Source: Roseobacter sp. MH60115
GTDB taxonomy: Bacteria > Pseudomonadota > Alphaproteobacteria > Rhodobacterales > Rhodobacteraceae
Assembly (NCBI RefSeq): GCF_015644665.1
Contig: NZ_JADOBQ010000003.1
Span: forward strand, 124,001-188,000
Direction of reading: 5' to 3'
Length of the DNA stretch: 64,000 bases
The notes below the pieces were generated by a model that was given only the letters and a program-made list of their open reading frames with translations, searched no databases and was not told the DNA's origin. This document shows positions 44,948-55,956 of this stretch, piece after piece (within the stretch, counting starts at the first letter, position 1; each line of letters begins with the position of its first letter). A program made the translations under genes and the position numbers.

Positions 44948-46639
44948 CTATTGCTGCGTGGTCAGCGCCGCCGATACCGGCACCAGCGCCACCTGTTCGG
45001 CACGGTCCTGCAATCCCCACAGTAACAAGGCGGAAATCGTGTCTTCGCGCAGACGGCCCAGCATGATCACCGACCCATCCCGCCCGGCCCTGAAAGCGGC
45101 CTGATCCAGAAATCGTCGGATCACGACGGGGGTCTGGTCGCTACTGTCGAAATCCCGAAAGACGACGGCGGACGGCACGCCAGCCTTGGCGGCAAGCTTC
45201 TGCACGGTGTTGAGCCCCTTGTTCTGGGTCACGAATCCATGCCCCGAGGCGGCCAGAATTTCCGTCACCTGCTGGGCCGCATCCCGCGAGGTCTGCACCC
45301 CCTCTCCGACACCTTCCAAGACGCCAATGGCTTCCGGGACGGCATCCAGCGCCACGGCCAACGACACCTCGGCATCGCCCGCTTTTGCCCCCTGCGGGAG
45401 GTTGACCGTGGCCAGCACTTCAAACCCCTCTGCGCGGTATGCCGCCATCCGCTCCTTGGCATCCGGCAGGCCACTGTCGACCGCAAAGCTAATCGGATAG
45501 GGGAAACTGCGCAGAGCGGGCAACCCTATGGTATCGCGAGACAAATCAACGCCGTCATCCATTAGCACAATGGCCATCACCGGCTTCCCGTTGAGGTTGC
45601 CATGAGGCACGGCAAAGCGGTCCACAGGGCGGTCGGAGGCCTCCGGCCCGCCGTCCACCGCCTCTTTCGCATTGGGCAGAAGCACGTCCTGAGGGGTTTG
45701 CGTGGCAGGGTCGCTCAACGTGGGCAAGCGGTTGATCTGAACATCGGGCGCCAGGTTACCGAAAGTCCCGACAGGCGCGCCGATGCCTGCCAACACGTCG
45801 TCCGAGGCAAGTTCCGGTGCATTTTCGCTGTCCTGCGGAAGGGCCTGCGGGCGCGCTTCAGTCGTTTCTGTGTCCTCGGGCGTGCGTGGTGTCGGCGCCG
45901 CCACGGCCGTCTGCACCGGTTGCGGCGCTGGCGCATCTTCCGCCGTTGCAGGCGTTTCAGCGGGCACAGGCGCCTTTACCACCGGCTCGAAGGCCTGCGT
46001 CTCGGAGGGAACCTCCGGCAGCGGCGGCTGCACCGGGTCCGCGGAAATGGAGGCGTCTGTAGGCTCCGCGCGCGGTGCCGGGTCGGCGGCAAGACCCGAC
46101 GGCTCGGTACTCACCAGAGGTGACGCGGGCTGTACCGGGTCCTCGCTGAGGGCAAGGTCCTGACCGGCCTTTGGCGTGATCTTTGGCGGGCGCGGCTGGG
46201 CAGGGTCGGTGGAGACGTTGATGCCCGCATCGACAGCGGGGGCTTTCAGTCCCAAGGCTTGCGCATTGGCCACGACCGGTGTTTCCGCTGCACCCGCCTC
46301 GATGCCCGATTGGTCACTGCCCAGTCCCGGAGCCGCCAGGAGCGCCGCGGTCCCCGTTTCCGGCTGCGCCGCGGACCGGACAGTTTCCTCGCGCACCGCG
46401 GCAAGCGTATCGGGTTGCGGGGCGGGCGCTTTCGGCGCCTGCTGGCCGGTCACCGGCACGCGGTCCCCGCTTGTCGTCGTCGCATCGGTCGCTACCGGCT
46501 CCGGCGCGTCATTTGCTGCAGGCGCCGAGGCTTTGACCACCGGGGCCGCCGGTCCCTCCGCGATTATGGATGCGCCGCCCGCCACACAAAGGCTGGCGAC
46601 CGTGCCCCACAAAGCGCCTCTCAGAAATCCTCGTGCCAC
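44948..46639 (-). CDS. Divergent polysaccharide deacetylase family protein with Pro/Ala-rich linker
   Basis: The start is taken as GTG at 46639 with AGAGGTGAG upstream, giving 563 residues; an ATG at 46723 is possible. An N-terminal membrane segment (ALWGTVASLCVAGGASII) is followed by about 320 residues of low-complexity Pro/Ala/Thr sequence with irregular DPVQP-type repeats. The C-terminal 220 residues form the divergent polysaccharide deacetylase domain (VMAIVLMDDGVDLSRDT, GFEVLATVNLPQGA, FVTQNKGLNT). It is probably a periplasmic or wall-associated protein. It is divergent from trpG. Confidence 0.82.
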   Translation of the reverse strand: MARGFLRGALWGTVASLCVAGGASIIAEGPAAPVVKASAPAANDAPEPVATDATTTSGDRVPVTGQQAPKAPAPQPDTLAAVREETVRSAAQPETGTAALLAAPGLGSDQSGIEAGAAETPVVANAQALGLKAPAVDAGINVSTDPAQPRPPKITPKAGQDLALSEDPVQPASPLVSTEPSGLAADPAPRAEPTDASISADPVQPPLPEVPSETQAFEPVVKAPVPAETPATAEDAPAPQPVQTAVAAPTPRTPEDTETTEARPQALPQDSENAPELASDDVLAGIGAPVGTFGNLAPDVQINRLPTLSDPATQTPQDVLLPNAKEAVDGGPEASDRPVDRFAVPHGNLNGKPVMAIVLMDDGVDLSRDTIGLPALRSFPYPISFAVDSGLPDAKERMAAYRAEGFEVLATVNLPQGAKAGDAEVSLAVALDAVPEAIGVLEGVGEGVQTSRDAAQQVTEILAASGHGFVTQNKGLNTVQKLAAKAGVPSAVVFRDFDSSDQTPVVIRRFLDQAAFRAGRDGSVIMLGRLREDTISALLLWGLQDRAEQVALVPVSAALTTQQ

Positions 46640-46824
46640 GCTCCACTCACCTCTTTGTCTCACACCCGGCTCCGCTGCTGCGTCGAAGACCGGGTCCACT
46701 GCGCGGTTCAGACCACAGCTCACCTTTGCGCCCCTTGACGCAGCGCTGCAAGCCTGAACATGTATGCGCGATATATACCGTGCTAGAGCCCCTCGCCTCC
46801 AGCCCCGAATTCAAAGTTTTGGAC

Positions 46825-47406
46825 ATGCTGCTGCTGATCGACAACTACGACAGTTTTACCTACAACCTTTTGCATTATCTGGGCAGTCTTGGGGCGGATG
46901 TAGTGGTCCACCGCAATGACGCACTGGATGTGCAACAGGCAATGGCCATGAAACCCCAGGGCATCCTGCTCTCGCCCGGCCCCTGTGACCCGGATCAGGC
47001 AGGAATTTGCCTAGGCCTCACCCTTGCAGCGGCGGAAACCGGCATCCCCCTGATGGGCGTTTGTCTGGGGCACCAGTCCATCGGGCAGGCTTTTGGCGGC
47101 AAGGTTGTCCAGGCCAAGGACATCGTGCACGGCAAGCTGGGTCAGATCAGCCACACGGGCAAAGGCCTCTTTGCCGGGCTGCCCTCCCCCTTTGCTGCCA
47201 CGCGCTACCATTCGCTGATCGTGGATCGGGAAACGCTGCCCGACACGCTGGAGATCACTGCCGAGCTCGACGACGGTACCATCATGGGGCTGCAGCACCG
47301 GCACCTGCCGCTCCACGGCGTGCAATTCCATCCAGAATCGATCCGGTCCGAGCATGGCCACGCGCTCTTGCAGAACTTCATCGACGAGATGAAGGTACCG
47401 GCATGA
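46825..47406 (+). CDS. trpG: Anthranilate synthase component II (glutamine amidotransferase)
   Basis: The start at 46825 gives 193 residues with the standard N terminus [15 protein letters not shown]; the ribosome site is weak. The glutaminase triad is visible as Cys in [10 protein letters not shown] and His/Glu in GVQFHPESI. The stop overlaps the trpD start by 4 bases. It supplies ammonia to TrpE, encoded 5 kb upstream. Confidence 0.96.
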   Translation: MLLLIDNYDSFTYNLLHYLGSLGADVVVHRNDALDVQQAMAMKPQGILLSPGPCDPDQAGICLGLTLAAAETGIPLMGVCLGHQSIGQAFGGKVVQAKDIVHGKLGQISHTGKGLFAGLPSPFAATRYHSLIVDRETLPDTLEITAELDDGTIMGLQHRHLPLHGVQFHPESIRSEHGHALLQNFIDEMKVPA

Positions 47407-48422
47407 GTGACGCATTGAAGCCGTTGATTGGCGCGGCAGCCACCGGCCCCTTGACCAAGGAGCAGGCTGAAACGGCGTTCTCCATTCTGTTCGAGGGCGA
47501 GGCCACGCCGAGCCAGATCGGCGGGCTTCTGATGGCACTGCGCACACGCGGCGAAACCGTGGATGAATACGCCGCCGCCGCCGCCGTGATGCGCGCCAAA
47601 TGCAACGCCGTGCGCGCGCCCGAGGGGGCGATGGATATCGTCGGCACCGGCGGGGACGGCAAGGGCACGCTGAACATCTCCACCGCGACGGCCTTTGTGG
47701 TGGCGGGGGCCGGTGTGGTTGTGGCCAAACATGGCAACCGCAACCTCAGCTCCAAATCCGGCGCGGCGGATGCGCTGACCCAGATGGGGCTAAACGTCAT
47801 GGTGGGCCCGGAGATCGTGGAAAAGGCGCTGAACGAGGCCGGGATCGGTTTCATGATGGCCCCGATGCATCACCCGGCGATTGCTCATGTCATGCCGACG
47901 CGGGCGGAGCTTGGGACGCGCACGATTTTCAACATCCTCGGCCCGCTGACAAACCCGGCCGCTGTAAAACGCCAGCTGACCGGCGCGTTTTCCCGTGATC
48001 TGATCCGCCCCATGGCTGAAACGCTGGGCGCGCTGGGGTCGGAGAAGGCCTGGCTGGTGCATGGCTCGGACGGCACGGACGAGCTGACCATCACCGGGGT
48101 GTCCTGGATAAGTGCGCTGGCGCCGGACGGGACGGTCTCTGATCTGGAGGTGCACCCCGAAGATGCCGGTCTGCCCGTGCATCCCTTCGAGGCGATCATC
48201 GGCGGCACACCGGAGGAAAACGCGCGCGATTTCAATGCCCTGCTGGATGGGGAAACCTCCGCCTACCGTGATGCCGTTTTGCTGAATTCCGCCGCAGCGC
48301 TACTGGTTGCCGATGCAGTCGCCGACCTCAAGGAAGGGGTCGAAAAAGCCGCCATGTCCATCGACAGCGGTGCTGCGCGGGCCAAAATCGACGCGGTCGC
48401 GAAAATCACGCAAGCCGCGTGA
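47403..48422 (+). CDS. trpD: Anthranilate phosphoribosyltransferase
   Basis: The 339-residue enzyme attaches PRPP to anthranilate. Family motifs are [17 protein letters not shown] near residue 80, [17 protein letters not shown] and [10 protein letters not shown]. The start overlaps trpG by 4 bases; the stop overlaps the GTG of ung by 4 bases, so three genes are coupled. Confidence 0.96.
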   Translation: MSDALKPLIGAAATGPLTKEQAETAFSILFEGEATPSQIGGLLMALRTRGETVDEYAAAAAVMRAKCNAVRAPEGAMDIVGTGGDGKGTLNISTATAFVVAGAGVVVAKHGNRNLSSKSGAADALTQMGLNVMVGPEIVEKALNEAGIGFMMAPMHHPAIAHVMPTRAELGTRTIFNILGPLTNPAAVKRQLTGAFSRDLIRPMAETLGALGSEKAWLVHGSDGTDELTITGVSWISALAPDGTVSDLEVHPEDAGLPVHPFEAIIGGTPEENARDFNALLDGETSAYRDAVLLNSAAALLVADAVADLKEGVEKAAMSIDSGAARAKIDAVAKITQAA

Positions 48423-49090
48423 GCGCCTATTCGCTCAAGGCCTTGGGGCAATGGCGCACCCTGCCCTTTTTCACGCAGACATGGCCCGACGTCGAACAGC
48501 GGCTGGCGGCAGATCCGCGCCAGATCCTGCCCCCCGCGCCCCAGGTGTTCCGCGCTCTGGAACAGGTTCAACCCGATGAGGCGCGGGTCATTATCCTTGG
48601 GCAGGACCCGTATCCGACGCCCGGACACGCCCATGGGTTGGCGTTTTCCGCTGATGCAGGCACGCAGCCGCTGCCCCGCTCCTTGAACAATATTTTCAAG
48701 GAGATGCAGGAGGATATCGGCACACGCCCACGCACCGCAGACCTTGGGTTTTGGGCCGATCAGGGCGTTTTGCTGCTCAACACCGTGCTCACGGTCCCCG
48801 CAGGTGAGGCCAAGGGGCACGACAAGCTCGGATGGCAGGCGCTGACGACACAAGTGCTGGACCGTTTGTCTGATCAACCCCGCGCCTATCTGCTTTGGGG
48901 GGCGGGCGCGCATAAAGCGGCGCTGGAGGTCGATGCGGACGTCAATCTCAAGATCGAAACGGCCCATCCGTCGCCTCTCTCCGCGCGGCGTGGTTTTTTT
49001 GGGTCCCGCCCGTTCAGTCGCACCAATGCGTGGTTGCAGGCCCGCGGTCACCGCGCCATAAACTGGGCCAACCCGCCGGAGGCACCATGA
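48419..49090 (+). CDS. ung: Uracil-DNA glycosylase (family 1)
   Basis: The 223-residue repair enzyme starts at a GTG overlapping the trpD stop. Motif A GQDPYP (residues 61-66, with Asp63), the [16 protein letters not shown] region and motif B HPSPLSA (His183) are intact. Its position between trpD and trpC, with 4-base overlaps on both sides, is unusual and couples uracil repair to the trp transcript. Confidence 0.95.
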   Translation: MSAYSLKALGQWRTLPFFTQTWPDVEQRLAADPRQILPPAPQVFRALEQVQPDEARVIILGQDPYPTPGHAHGLAFSADAGTQPLPRSLNNIFKEMQEDIGTRPRTADLGFWADQGVLLLNTVLTVPAGEAKGHDKLGWQALTTQVLDRLSDQPRAYLLWGAGAHKAALEVDADVNLKIETAHPSPLSARRGFFGSRPFSRTNAWLQARGHRAINWANPPEAP

Positions 49091-49899
49091 CTGAAACCAT
49101 TCTCGATAAGATCAAGGCCTACAAGCTGGAGGAAGTGGCCGCCGACAAGGCCGCCAAACCGCTTGCAGAGGTGGAGGCCGAAGCACGCGAAGCACCCCCC
49201 GTGCGCCCCTTCGCCGATGCGCTGCATCACGCCTCGATCCATGGCTATGGGCTGATTGCGGAAGTGAAAAAAGCCAGCCCGTCCAAAGGGTTGATCCGGG
49301 AGGATTTCGACCCCGCTGCCTTGGCGCGGGCCTATGCCGAGGGGGGAGCAACCTGTCTTTCCGTGCTGACCGACACGCCGAGTTTCCAGGGCGCCAAGGA
49401 GTTTTTGGTGGCCGCACGCGGTGCCTGTGACCTGCCCGCGCTGCGCAAGGATTTCATGTACGATCCCTATCAGGTCGCCGAAGCGCGCGCGCTTGGCGCC
49501 GATTGCATCCTGATCATCATGGCCTCGGTCAGCGACGAGCAGGCCGAGGAATTGGAAGAGGCCGCGACCGAATGGGGCATGGATGCGCTGCTTGAAGTCC
49601 ACGACGAGGCGGAACTGGACCGGGCCGGTCGGCTGAAAAGCCGCCTCATCGGCATCAACAACCGCAACCTCAAGACCTTTGAGACATCCCTGGATACGAC
49701 GCGCACCCTGTCCCGCCGGGTGCCGGAGGATCGGTTGATCGTCGCGGAATCGGGCCTGGGTACGCCCGCGGACCTGGCGGATATGGCCCAATATGGCGCG
49801 CGGATTTTCCTGATCGGAGAAAGCCTGATGCGGCAGGAGGATGTCGAACAGGCCACGCGCGATCTTCTGGCCAACCCGATCACGGCCGGAGGCATGTAG
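49087..49899 (+). CDS. trpC: Indole-3-glycerol-phosphate synthase
   Basis: The 270-residue TIM-barrel enzyme closes the indole ring. It starts at 49087, overlapping ung by 4 bases. Conserved segments are [10 protein letters not shown] (catalytic Lys), [25 protein letters not shown] and [12 protein letters not shown]. It is monofunctional with no TrpF fusion. Confidence 0.96.
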   Translation: MTETILDKIKAYKLEEVAADKAAKPLAEVEAEAREAPPVRPFADALHHASIHGYGLIAEVKKASPSKGLIREDFDPAALARAYAEGGATCLSVLTDTPSFQGAKEFLVAARGACDLPALRKDFMYDPYQVAEARALGADCILIIMASVSDEQAEELEEAATEWGMDALLEVHDEAELDRAGRLKSRLIGINNRNLKTFETSLDTTRTLSRRVPEDRLIVAESGLGTPADLADMAQYGARIFLIGESLMRQEDVEQATRDLLANPITAGGM

Positions 49900-49900
49900 C

Positions 49901-50380
49901 ATGGCCGGCAAGCTCACCCATTTTGACGGCAAGGGCGACGCGCATATGGTGGATGTCGGCGAAAAGCCGATCACCGACCGGATTGCGACGGCACGCTGCA
50001 ACATTAAGATGGCACCAGAAACCTTTGATATCATTTCAGAAGGACGCGCCAAGAAGGGTGACGTCCTCGGGGTGGCGCGTTTGGCGGGGATCATGGCGGC
50101 CAAGCGCACCTCCGATCTCATTCCGCTCTGTCACCCGCTGCCGATCACAAAGGTTTCCGTGGAATTTGCGCCCGATCCTGCGCTGCCCGGCTTTGAGATC
50201 GAGGCGACGGTGAAGACAACCGGCCAGACCGGAGTGGAGATGGAAGCGCTGACAGCCGCCTCCGTCACGGCGTTGACGATCTATGACATGGCCAAGGCCG
50301 TCGACAAGGCCATGCAGATCACCGACCTGCGTGTGGTTCTGAAAGATGGCGGCAAATCCGGCCGGTTTGAGGCGTCATGA
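49901..50380 (+). CDS. moaC: Cyclic pyranopterin monophosphate synthase
   Basis: The 159-residue molybdenum cofactor enzyme starts one base after the trpC stop. Family motifs are [42 protein letters not shown] (catalytic His/Lys region) and [23 protein letters not shown]. It overlaps moeA by 4 bases, so the molybdenum cofactor genes extend the trp transcript. Confidence 0.95.
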   Translation: MAGKLTHFDGKGDAHMVDVGEKPITDRIATARCNIKMAPETFDIISEGRAKKGDVLGVARLAGIMAAKRTSDLIPLCHPLPITKVSVEFAPDPALPGFEIEATVKTTGQTGVEMEALTAASVTALTIYDMAKAVDKAMQITDLRVVLKDGGKSGRFEAS

Positions 50381-51549
50381 TACCTGTTGCCGAGGCGCTG
50401 GCGCATCTGTTTGCTCTGGCGGACCCGATGGGCACGGAAACCGTGCCGCTGCGCGTGGCGGCGGGCCGTGTTCTGGCGCAGGATGTTCAGGCCAGCCGCA
50501 CGCAGCCGCCCTTTCATGCGTCTTCCATGGATGGCTATGCGCTGCGCCGCGCAGAGGTTGAACCGGATGCGATGTTCAAAGTCGTCGGCGAAGCGGCGGC
50601 AGGGCACGCGTTTGACGGCAAGGTCGGCCCCGGCCAATGCGTGCGTATTTTTACTGGTGCCCCGGTGCCCGACGAGACGGATTTCGTTGTCATTCAGGAG
50701 GATGTCACCCGGCGCGGCGATCTGATCACGCTGAACCGCGACATGGGAAATAAGGACAATATCCGCCCCGCCGGCGTCGATTTCAAAGCGGGGGACAGCA
50801 TGACAGCGCCCCGGCGTCTTGGCCCCTCCGATGTGGCCTTGCTGGCGGCGATGAACATCGCGCAGGTACCGGTGATCCGGCGTCCCTCGGTGGCGATCAT
50901 GGCCACGGGCGACGAGCTTGTCATGCCGGGAGAGACACCCGGCCCCGATCAGATCATCGCCTCCAACACCTTTGGGCTTGCCGCGCAACTGGAGGCCGAA
51001 GGCGCCGACGCCCGCCTCATCCCCATCGCGCGGGACACAGCGGCCTCGCTGAAAACGGCGTTTCAACTGGCCGCCACCGCCGATCTGATTGTCACCATTG
51101 GCGGGGCGTCCGTGGGTGATCATGATCTGGTAGCGCCTGTTGCCGAAGAGCTTGGCATGCAGCAATCCTTTTACAAGGTTGCGATGCGCCCCGGCAAACC
51201 GCTGATGGCGGGGCGGTTGAACGGTACGCCGATGATCGGCCTGCCCGGTAATCCGGTGTCCGCCCTAGTCTGCGGCACCGTCTTTGTCACGCCGGTGATC
51301 CGCGCCATGCTGGGCCTTGGGGCGCATCCCGCCGCCCAGAGGCAGACAACACTTGCCGCTGCCCTGCCCGCCAATGGCCCGCGCGAACACTACATGCGTG
51401 CGACCCTCAACGCCGACGGGCTGCGCGCCTTCGATCAGCAGGACAGTTCCCTGCTCAGCATTCTGGCCCGCGCCGACGCGCTTTTAGTCCGCCCGCCACA
51501 CGACCCAGCCCGCGTCGCGGGTGAGCGGGTTTCCTACCTGCCCCTGTGA
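50377..51549 (+). CDS. moeA: Molybdopterin molybdenumtransferase
   Basis: The 390-residue enzyme inserts molybdate into molybdopterin. It has [11 protein letters not shown], the beta-barrel domain with RIFTGAPVP, the TGDEL motif, the catalytic-domain loop [11 protein letters not shown] and [11 protein letters not shown]. It overlaps moaC by 4 bases. A gap of 77 bases with its own promoter separates it from lexA. Confidence 0.95.
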   Translation: MIPVAEALAHLFALADPMGTETVPLRVAAGRVLAQDVQASRTQPPFHASSMDGYALRRAEVEPDAMFKVVGEAAAGHAFDGKVGPGQCVRIFTGAPVPDETDFVVIQEDVTRRGDLITLNRDMGNKDNIRPAGVDFKAGDSMTAPRRLGPSDVALLAAMNIAQVPVIRRPSVAIMATGDELVMPGETPGPDQIIASNTFGLAAQLEAEGADARLIPIARDTAASLKTAFQLAATADLIVTIGGASVGDHDLVAPVAEELGMQQSFYKVAMRPGKPLMAGRLNGTPMIGLPGNPVSALVCGTVFVTPVIRAMLGLGAHPAAQRQTTLAAALPANGPREHYMRATLNADGLRAFDQQDSSLLSILARADALLVRPPHDPARVAGERVSYLPL

Positions 51550-51565
51550 GATCCTTGTGACACCG

Positions 51566-51594
51566 TTGACACAAAACGGGAACATCTCTAGAAC
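51566..51594 (+). promoter_or_regulatory. lexA promoter
   Basis: TTGACA at 51566-51571 and TAGAAC at 51589-51594 are separated by 17 bases, giving a good sigma-70 promoter about 33 bases before the lexA start. The -10 overlaps the SOS box. Confidence 0.7.
51580..51594. promoter_or_regulatory. LexA operator (SOS box)
   Basis: GAAC, seven bases, GAAC at 51580-51594 is the alphaproteobacterial LexA recognition form and covers the -10 of the lexA promoter, so LexA probably represses its own gene. Confidence 0.9.
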
Positions 51595-51626
51595 AAATGT
51601 TAATTCAGGCGTCGGAGGACCATAAG

Positions 51627-52328
51627 ATGCTCACCAAGAAGCAGTTGGATTTACTGGAATTCATTCACAAGCGCGTGCAACGCGATGGCGTGCCGCCCAG
51701 TTTCGATGAAATGAAGGAAGCCCTCGACCTGCGGTCGAAGTCCGGCATCCATCGGTTGATCACGGCGCTGGAGGAACGCGGCTTCATCCGCCGCCTCGCC
51801 CACCGCGCGCGCGCCATCGAGATTGTCAAATTGCCCGAAAGCCTCGGCGGGGCTGCAACCACCGGGTTCGCGCCGCGTGTCATCGATGGCGACAAGCCCG
51901 ACGTGCCCATGCCTGCCAATGCGCAACCGGTCAGCCCCGTGGCTGCGACAGAGGTGCCCTTGATGGGCCGGATCGCCGCTGGTGTGCCCATCGAGGCGAT
52001 CAACCAGCGCTCGCACAGTGTGGCCGTGCCGGGCCAGATGATATCAGGATCCGGCGAGCATTACGCGCTGGAGGTCCGGGGCGATTCCATGGTCGACGCC
52101 GGGATCAATGATGGCGATGTGGTTGTGATCAAGGAAACCAATGTGGCGGACAATGGCGACATCGTCGTGGCGCTGGTCGAAGACCACGAGGCGACCCTGA
52201 AACGCTTTATGCGCAAGGGCAGCACGATCGCGCTGGAAGCGGCCAACCCGGCCTATGAAACCCGTATTTTCAATGATGATCAGGTCAAGGTGCAGGGCAA
52301 GCTGGTCGGGCTGATCCGCACCTACTGA
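51627..52328 (+). CDS. lexA: SOS repressor LexA
   Basis: The start at 51627 has GGAGG upstream and gives 233 residues. The N-terminal winged helix (residues 1-65) is followed by the self-cleavage domain with the AG site in RIAAGVPI, catalytic Ser154 in RGDSMVDAG and Lys192 in ATLKRF. The long linker is usual in Rhodobacteraceae. The 3' end overlaps the convergent comEC gene by 7 bases. Confidence 0.97.
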   Translation: MLTKKQLDLLEFIHKRVQRDGVPPSFDEMKEALDLRSKSGIHRLITALEERGFIRRLAHRARAIEIVKLPESLGGAATTGFAPRVIDGDKPDVPMPANAQPVSPVAATEVPLMGRIAAGVPIEAINQRSHSVAVPGQMISGSGEHYALEVRGDSMVDAGINDGDVVVIKETNVADNGDIVVALVEDHEATLKRFMRKGSTIALEAANPAYETRIFNDDQVKVQGKLVGLIRTY

Positions 52329-54370
52329 CGCCGCATCTTGTCACGGTACCACGGGGTCCAGAGCCTGTCGCCCGTCCTGTCGCGGACGGAACTCAGGCGC
52401 ACCCCGTCTCCGCTCTGCATGATGGCGACGGCCCCCATGTCCTGCAGACGTTCCGGGTCAAGCAGAATGCAAGCTGACGCGCGTTTCGGCAGGTCCTGAT
52501 TGGCGACGACAATCTGCCCCTCGGCGCATCCGTCAAAAGCCGCAACCGCCTTTTTGCCGGACAGATGGGTCACACCGATGCCACCCGGCAGAGGGGCAGC
52601 AGGTGTCTCGGGCCAACGCGCGGCCGCTGTGAACTGATCGGTCGCATCGCCGTCATTCTCAAGCCAGTTCTGCGCGATAAAGCCCGCACCCTTGGCCTTG
52701 CTGAGCGCGCGGCCCTGATCCGTCATCACCCCCACAAGCGCGCCATTCTCGGCGATCAGCCCCACAGGCCGGTCCGTTGTCGCCCAGAGCCAGAAGGCGG
52801 CGAGCACAGGTGCCACCCCGATCAGCCGCGTACGGCCCTGCCACAGGCAGAGCCACAAAAACCCAAGGGCAATCATCGGCAAAACAATGACTTCGGGCCC
52901 GTGCACAAAAGAACGTGCGCCATCCAGATTGGCGACGAAACTGCCCACCCAGAGGATCCAGCGCAGCCCGACCCCCATGATCCACAACCCGATCCAGTCC
53001 AGTCCGAGAGGGGCCAGGATCAGCGCCAGCACTGCGGCGGGGATCACCACCGTGCCCATCATCGGCACCGACGTGAGGTTGGCCAGCAGCCCGTAATGCG
53101 AAATCGCGTTGAAATGCGCCGCTCCAATGGGCGCCGTGGCGAGCCCGGCAACGCCAGAGGAAATCAGCACAGCCACCACCGGTTTCGCCCATTTCGGCCC
53201 CATGCCGATGCGGTGATCGCGCATGTAGCCAAAGACCGCTACCAAGGCGGTTGTCGCGGCGAATGACATCTGGAACCCCGGGCCCAACAGGGCTTCGGGC
53301 CGCAAGAGCAAGACAATCGTGGCGGCGATGGCAACGGCACGCAGGGAAATCGCCCGACGGTTCAGCATCAGCGCCGTCAGCGCCACGGCCACCATGATAA
53401 ATGCCCGTTCGGTTGCGACATTGCCGCCTGACAGGGCCAGATAGCCGGAGGCCACGATCAACGCGCCGCCCGCTGCCAGTTTGCGCGCGGGCACCCGCAG
53501 CGCCAAAGGCGGGACCAGCGCAATTGTCAGGCGCAGCAGGGCAAAGACAAACCCGGTCAACAGCCCCATGTGCAGCCCGGAGATTGCCAGCAGATGCGCC
53601 AGATTGCTGGCGCGCAGATCATCGAGCGCTTCCTGGCTGATCGAACTGCGCGCACCGGTGGTCACCGCGACGGCAAATCCCCCAACATCACCGGGCAGAA
53701 TATCCAGCATGCGTTTGGCAACGGCCATCCGCACCCGGAACACGGCCAGTTCCAGTTGATCATCCTGCGGCGGCGCGATTGCCAGCAGGGGCACCCGCGT
53801 GTAGCCGACCCCGCCCAATTGCCCGAACCAGGCGTGGCGCTGGAAATCAAAACCTCCGGGTTCCACAGGCCCGCCCGGCGGCGACAGATGCGCGGTGGTC
53901 ATGACACGCAGGCCCGGTGCCGGGGCGATGCTGAGGCTCTGATCACCGTGCAGCGAGATGCGCACCCGCTCCGGCGTGCGTTGGGGTGAGACCCGTTCCA
54001 GCACCACCTGATCCAATGTCACGCGCAGCGCGTCGGAACTGCTGCGGTCCAGATTGACGACACGCCCCTCCACGGGGCCGTAGTAGCGCCAGCCCATGAC
54101 CGGGCTTGCCACGTCATGCGCCCGGTAGGCCGCCAGCAGGAAACCGGAGGCGACAAGGACAAGGGCGATGGCCAGCGGGCTGAACGCCTCCCCCAGCCAC
54201 CTGCCCAGCAGCAGGGTCAGAAAGGCCCCGAGCCCCACGCTGGCCAGAAAAACCGTGGAGGGCTCAAAACGCAGCAGAAAATAGAGACCAATGCCAATGG
54301 CCAGACACACCGGCACCCACTCAAAGAGGGACCCGCGCTGATCGAGCAAAATGGTCCGGATCCGTGTCAC
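52322..54370 (-). CDS. ComEC/Rec2 family competence-type membrane protein
   Basis: The 682-residue inner-membrane protein has an N-terminal DUF4131-like region, an OB-type domain and the Competence domain. The Competence domain begins at [22 protein letters not shown] (about residues 255-276), and many membrane segments follow. ComEC transports DNA strands in competent bacteria. The C-terminal metallo-lactamase-like domain of ComEC appears reduced, as in many alphaproteobacteria. Whether this organism is naturally competent cannot be seen here. It is divergent from gltX. Confidence 0.88.
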   Translation of the reverse strand: MTRIRTILLDQRGSLFEWVPVCLAIGIGLYFLLRFEPSTVFLASVGLGAFLTLLLGRWLGEAFSPLAIALVLVASGFLLAAYRAHDVASPVMGWRYYGPVEGRVVNLDRSSSDALRVTLDQVVLERVSPQRTPERVRISLHGDQSLSIAPAPGLRVMTTAHLSPPGGPVEPGGFDFQRHAWFGQLGGVGYTRVPLLAIAPPQDDQLELAVFRVRMAVAKRMLDILPGDVGGFAVAVTTGARSSISQEALDDLRASNLAHLLAISGLHMGLLTGFVFALLRLTIALVPPLALRVPARKLAAGGALIVASGYLALSGGNVATERAFIMVAVALTALMLNRRAISLRAVAIAATIVLLLRPEALLGPGFQMSFAATTALVAVFGYMRDHRIGMGPKWAKPVVAVLISSGVAGLATAPIGAAHFNAISHYGLLANLTSVPMMGTVVIPAAVLALILAPLGLDWIGLWIMGVGLRWILWVGSFVANLDGARSFVHGPEVIVLPMIALGFLWLCLWQGRTRLIGVAPVLAAFWLWATTDRPVGLIAENGALVGVMTDQGRALSKAKGAGFIAQNWLENDGDATDQFTAAARWPETPAAPLPGGIGVTHLSGKKAVAAFDGCAEGQIVVANQDLPKRASACILLDPERLQDMGAVAIMQSGDGVRLSSVRDRTGDRLWTPWYRDKMRRQ

Positions 54371-54459
54371 GCAGCACCTCCTTGCCCCCGGTTAGCGCAC
54401 TGGATAGACAGACACTCTAGATTTACGCCCCTCATGGTTACTGAAAGGTAAACACCTGC

Positions 54460-55881
54460 ATGTCCGCGCCCGTTGTCACCCGTTTCGCGCCCTCTCCCAC
54501 CGGTTTCCTGCACATTGGGGGCGCACGTACGGCGCTCTTTAACTGGCTTTATGCGCGGGGACGCGGCGGCAAATTCCTGCTGCGGATCGAGGATACGGAT
54601 CGCGCCCGCTCCACCCCCGAAGCCACCGCCGCCATCCTGCAGGGCATGGCGTGGCTGGGCCTCGATCACGATGGCGAGATTGTTAGCCAGTTCGAAAACG
54701 CGCCCCGTCACGCCGCCGTGGCCGAGGAATTGCTGGCCGCTGGCAAAGCCTACAAATGCTTTGCCACACAGGAAGACATCACCGCCTTTCGTGAAGCCGC
54801 GCGCGCCGAAGGCAAAAGCACCCTCTACCGTTCTCCGTGGCGCGATGCGGACCCAAGCACCCATCCCGATGCGCCCTATGTGATCCGGATCAAGGCACCG
54901 CAATCGGGCGAAACCGTGATCCGGGACCGCGTGCAGGGCGATGTGACGATCCGTAACGACCAACTCGATGACATGGTGCTGTTACGTTCCGATGGCACGC
55001 CCGTCTACATGCTGGCGGTTGTTGTCGATGACCATGATATGGGCGTGACCCATGTGATCCGGGGGGATGACCACCTCAACAATGCCGCGCGCCAGATGAT
55101 GATCTACGAGGCGATGGGCTGGGATGTGCCGGTCTGGGCGCATATCCCGCTGATCCACGGGCCGGACGGTAAGAAACTGTCGAAACGCCACGGCGCATTA
55201 GGCGCACAGGAATATCAGGCAATGGGTTACCCGGCAGCGGGCATGCGTAACTACCTCGCCCGGCTGGGGTGGAGCCACGGTGATGACGAATTTTTTACCG
55301 ATGCGCAGGCCCGCGACTGGTTCGATCTGGATGGAATCGGCAAAAGCCCGGCACGGTTCGACCTAAAGAAGCTCGAAAACCTGTCGGGCCAGCATATTGC
55401 ACAATCCGATGATGCCGCGTTGCAGCAGGAAATTGCGGAATACCGCGTTGCGGCAGGAGAGCCTGCCTTGACGGATGCACAGTCAGACGCCTTGCTGCGC
55501 GCCATGTACTGCGTGAAGGAACGCGCGAAGACCTTACCTGAACTCCTTGATAAAGCACAGTTTGCACTAACCTCTCGCCCCGTAGAGCCGGACGAGAAAG
55601 CGGCAAAGGCGCTTGATACGGTATCCCGTGGTATACTCAAGGATTTGACGCCGCAGTTGCAAACTGATAGCTGGGTCAGAGAAAATCTGGAGGATATCCT
55701 GAACCGCTTTGCCGAGAGCAAGGACACCAAGTTCGGGAAACTGGCCGGGCCCCTGCGTGCAGCGCTTGCAGGTCGGGCGGTCACACCTTCGGTTTTCGAC
55801 ATGATGCTGGTTCTGGGCCAAGAAGAGACCCTCGCCCGTTTAACAGATGCAGCTGAGGATGCAGGGGGACCCTCTGCATAA
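54460..55881 (+). CDS. gltX: Glutamate--tRNA ligase
   Basis: The 473-residue class I synthetase has the HIGH variant HIGG at residues 18-21 in [17 protein letters not shown] and the KLSKRHG loop near residue 240. A C-terminal helical anticodon-binding domain completes it. The C-terminal third (from about 55420) has somewhat lower GC and more AT-rich codons than the first part. Alphaproteobacteria often have two glutamyl-tRNA synthetases, so this copy's tRNA specificity is not certain. Confidence 0.95.
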   Translation: MSAPVVTRFAPSPTGFLHIGGARTALFNWLYARGRGGKFLLRIEDTDRARSTPEATAAILQGMAWLGLDHDGEIVSQFENAPRHAAVAEELLAAGKAYKCFATQEDITAFREAARAEGKSTLYRSPWRDADPSTHPDAPYVIRIKAPQSGETVIRDRVQGDVTIRNDQLDDMVLLRSDGTPVYMLAVVVDDHDMGVTHVIRGDDHLNNAARQMMIYEAMGWDVPVWAHIPLIHGPDGKKLSKRHGALGAQEYQAMGYPAAGMRNYLARLGWSHGDDEFFTDAQARDWFDLDGIGKSPARFDLKKLENLSGQHIAQSDDAALQQEIAEYRVAAGEPALTDAQSDALLRAMYCVKERAKTLPELLDKAQFALTSRPVEPDEKAAKALDTVSRGILKDLTPQLQTDSWVRENLEDILNRFAESKDTKFGKLAGPLRAALAGRAVTPSVFDMMLVLGQEETLARLTDAAEDAGGPSA

Positions 55882-55956
55882 CGAATTGGCCCGATGCACC
55901 CCGCATCAAGAGCCGGATGGCGGGTGCGCCCGCGAGCAAGACAGGAAGGACCTCCC

